Assembly (NCBI GenBank): GCA_013368315.1
Contig: JAACJM010000162.1
Coordinates: 62,001 to 126,000, forward strand
DNA from: Tetrapyrgos nigripes
Taxonomy: Eukaryota > Basidiomycota > Agaricomycetes > Agaricales > Campanellaceae
Direction of reading: 5' to 3'
Length of the DNA stretch: 64,000 bases
Within the stretch, counting starts at the first letter, position 1. Each line of letters starts with the position of its first letter. The notes beneath the pieces were generated by a model. It was not told where the DNA came from and did no database searches. It saw nothing but the letters and a program-made list of their open reading frames with translations. Shown here in pieces: positions 62,485 to 64,000 of this stretch. A program made the translations under genes and the position numbers.

Positions 62485-64000
62485 TCAAGCATCTCTTAGA
62501 ATACTACCATTCGCCACGACCTTGTCCACCACCTGGTGAAGCTGATCTTCATAGTAGAGCCGCATTTGCCAGTAACGTTCTACCACTAGCATAGGCACTC
62601 GAGCACCCGAACGTTTTCCAACGAAATCAGAGTCACGATATTTAAGAAGGAACGCAAGGAGTTGTTCAAAATATTCCTTAGGAATTTCGGGCCGATTCGC
62701 TTCCTCGAAGGTTTGGTGAGAGTGATGTTCGGGTTTGAGCTCCAGGCGTAGGATACCAGGACCTGAGGACGACGACGCCGCTGATGGCGGAGATGCTCCT
62801 GAAGATCGGGTGGCGATACTAATGTTGTCTGATACCAGTCGAAAGCAGTCCCCGACTGCTTGGGCAACATCATCGGGGTCAACGGTTGATTGACTCCTAG
62901 CTGTCTCCTTCCTTCTAACTTCCTTTCTGGCCTCTCTCCTTCTTCTCTTATTAAGACTCGTATTCGTCCCAACATTGCTGTACGCGAGCATAGTATCCAA
63001 AAGTCCTTCCAACATAGCCATCATCGTATCGCTGATACCCGTCTGTATCACTAATGGTCTCATCGGCAACCTCTCAAACACCGTTCTCCATGTGTTCTTC
63101 GTCAGCTCGTCATTCATACACGAAGGAACATTAACTCTTTGTATATCCCTCAATGGAAGCACATCCAATATCTTGGTGATGATCGAACGCACGAAAGGCT
63201 GAGAGTAATCCATGGATTCAACGAAGAGGTAAAAGTGATGTTTGTCATAACCCTTGTTGAACTCGATAATATCGAGGAGGTTTCGGGAGACATTGACTGT
63301 GAGGAGAAGCAACGATTTCGACCCCGTAGCTGACACTCGGTCGTAGACCAATACACAACGAGCGGAGGATGAGCGAATTGGAATGGTGTAGATGCATTCG
63401 GATTGCCCGAACGAGGCTTTTCAATGATGGAATAGTGGGAGGATCGTCCCGCTGTCTGATGACGAGATCCAGTGACGTAGTGGGCGGTATTGCGATGGAG
63501 GAAATAACGGCAGTGAGAACACTAGCGGACGAAACGAGGGCCAAGCGACGTAGATGAGGAAGAGGGACAGGATCACCGACGTATAAATTTGGCGTGATGT
63601 CATCAACAGAGCCGTTGACGACTACACGTTCCAGTTGGGGAGAATTCTGCAATAGCCCCAACAGCTCGGTGATGGTAAGAGGCTGATTGAGTGAACTGAT
63701 GTAATGAAGCTCCAGGTTTGTCAGATTCGGTATACGCTGCAGTGCTACACTCGAGAATGTGGCGCAGTTTAGGGAGAGTGAATGTAGAAGTGGACAGCCC
63801 CCTTCGACGATGTAGTCAGGTAACCGCCAATCACGCGCCTCATTTCCATGAGCTCGGATACGGAGCTCCCGGAGAAGAGGGAGTGCCTTGAGATCAGCAT
63901 CATCCTCAAAGAAGTGCTTCATCCCCAGGAGGGACCCCTCGAGCTGTAGTGATTTTACACGATGGAGATTCCGAATAAAAACCTGGGAGAAGATTCTAGT
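62485..64000 (-). CDS. F-box/LRR-like protein, 3' part, with a frame break (partial)
   Basis: The minus-strand frame enters from the right edge and runs to about 63340, with Leu-rich repeats (Leu-Arg-Glu-Leu-Arg-Ile, Leu-Thr-Asn-Leu-Glu-Leu and similar) typical of the C-terminal part of basidiomycete F-box proteins. A second frame, offset by one base, continues from about 63320 to the stop at 62485. It contains a basic stretch (Lys-Arg-Arg-Arg-Arg, about 62940) and a Ser-rich linker. No intron fits the junction, so a one-base frameshift or a sequence error is likely. The F-box itself would lie outside the window. Confidence 0.7.

Overview
The window is nuclear DNA of a filamentous basidiomycete, most likely an Agaricomycete. 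The evidence is intron-dense genes (introns mostly 45-65 bp, GT-AG, pyrimidine-rich acceptors), very short exons of 12-27 bp, and families typical of mushroom-forming fungi: F-box/LRR-like proteins with an N-terminal coiled coil, a fungal BTB protein, DUF6534-type seven-helix membrane proteins, a DUF6593-like protein, and fungal Copia and pogo/Fot1 transposons. There are no operons. Gene models were built by hand from splice sites and reading-frame continuity; where exon lists are given, the phases close exactly unless stated.

Layout. 0-30 kb is ordinary gene space: the 3' end of a single-pass membrane protein (+), a BTB protein (-), an MDR-type zinc-less oxidoreductase (+), a small NTF2/SnoaL-like protein (+), an MFS sugar transporter (+), an LCL3-type SNase-fold endonuclease (-), an F-box protein with a reading-frame break (-), a PHO84-type phosphate transporter (+) and a DENND11/LCHN-family protein (+). 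A 172-bp copy of an internal piece of the sugar-transporter gene, intron included, lies beside the endonuclease gene. Several 1-3 kb stretches hold no gene I can support.

27.9-41 kb is accessory-looking. It holds a 1.2-kb MULE-like non-autonomous element, a dispersed repeat, a flavin-dependent halogenase (+), a DUF6534 membrane protein (-), a FAD amine-oxidase-like enzyme (-), a foldback element with 185-bp arms ending 67 bp before the start codon of a NAT9-like acetyltransferase (+), and a DUF6593-like gene with an in-frame TAG. The halogenase beside a FAD oxidase suggests a small specialised-metabolism locus; no core synthase is visible.

41-58.7 kb is a tandem segmental duplication. Its repeated parts are a DUF6534 gene and the 3' end of a cytochrome-b5/acyl-CoA dehydrogenase gene, giving a decayed DUF6534 copy with an acyl-CoA dehydrogenase fragment, then two near-identical DUF6534 genes, then the intact dehydrogenase with its last exons duplicated. 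Between the last two DUF6534 genes sits a 9.5-kb three-level nested insertion: a hAT-like DNA element interrupted by a Copia LTR retrotransposon (404-bp LTRs, 5-bp target duplication), whose left LTR is interrupted by a pogo/Fot1 element (28-bp perfect terminal inverted repeats, TA duplication). The neighbouring duplicated unit preserves the empty site.

58.7-64 kb holds two tandem genes for tiny Gly/Ser/Tyr/Asn-rich proteins (+) and, at the right edge, an F-box/LRR-like gene (-) that runs out of the window and also contains a frame break.
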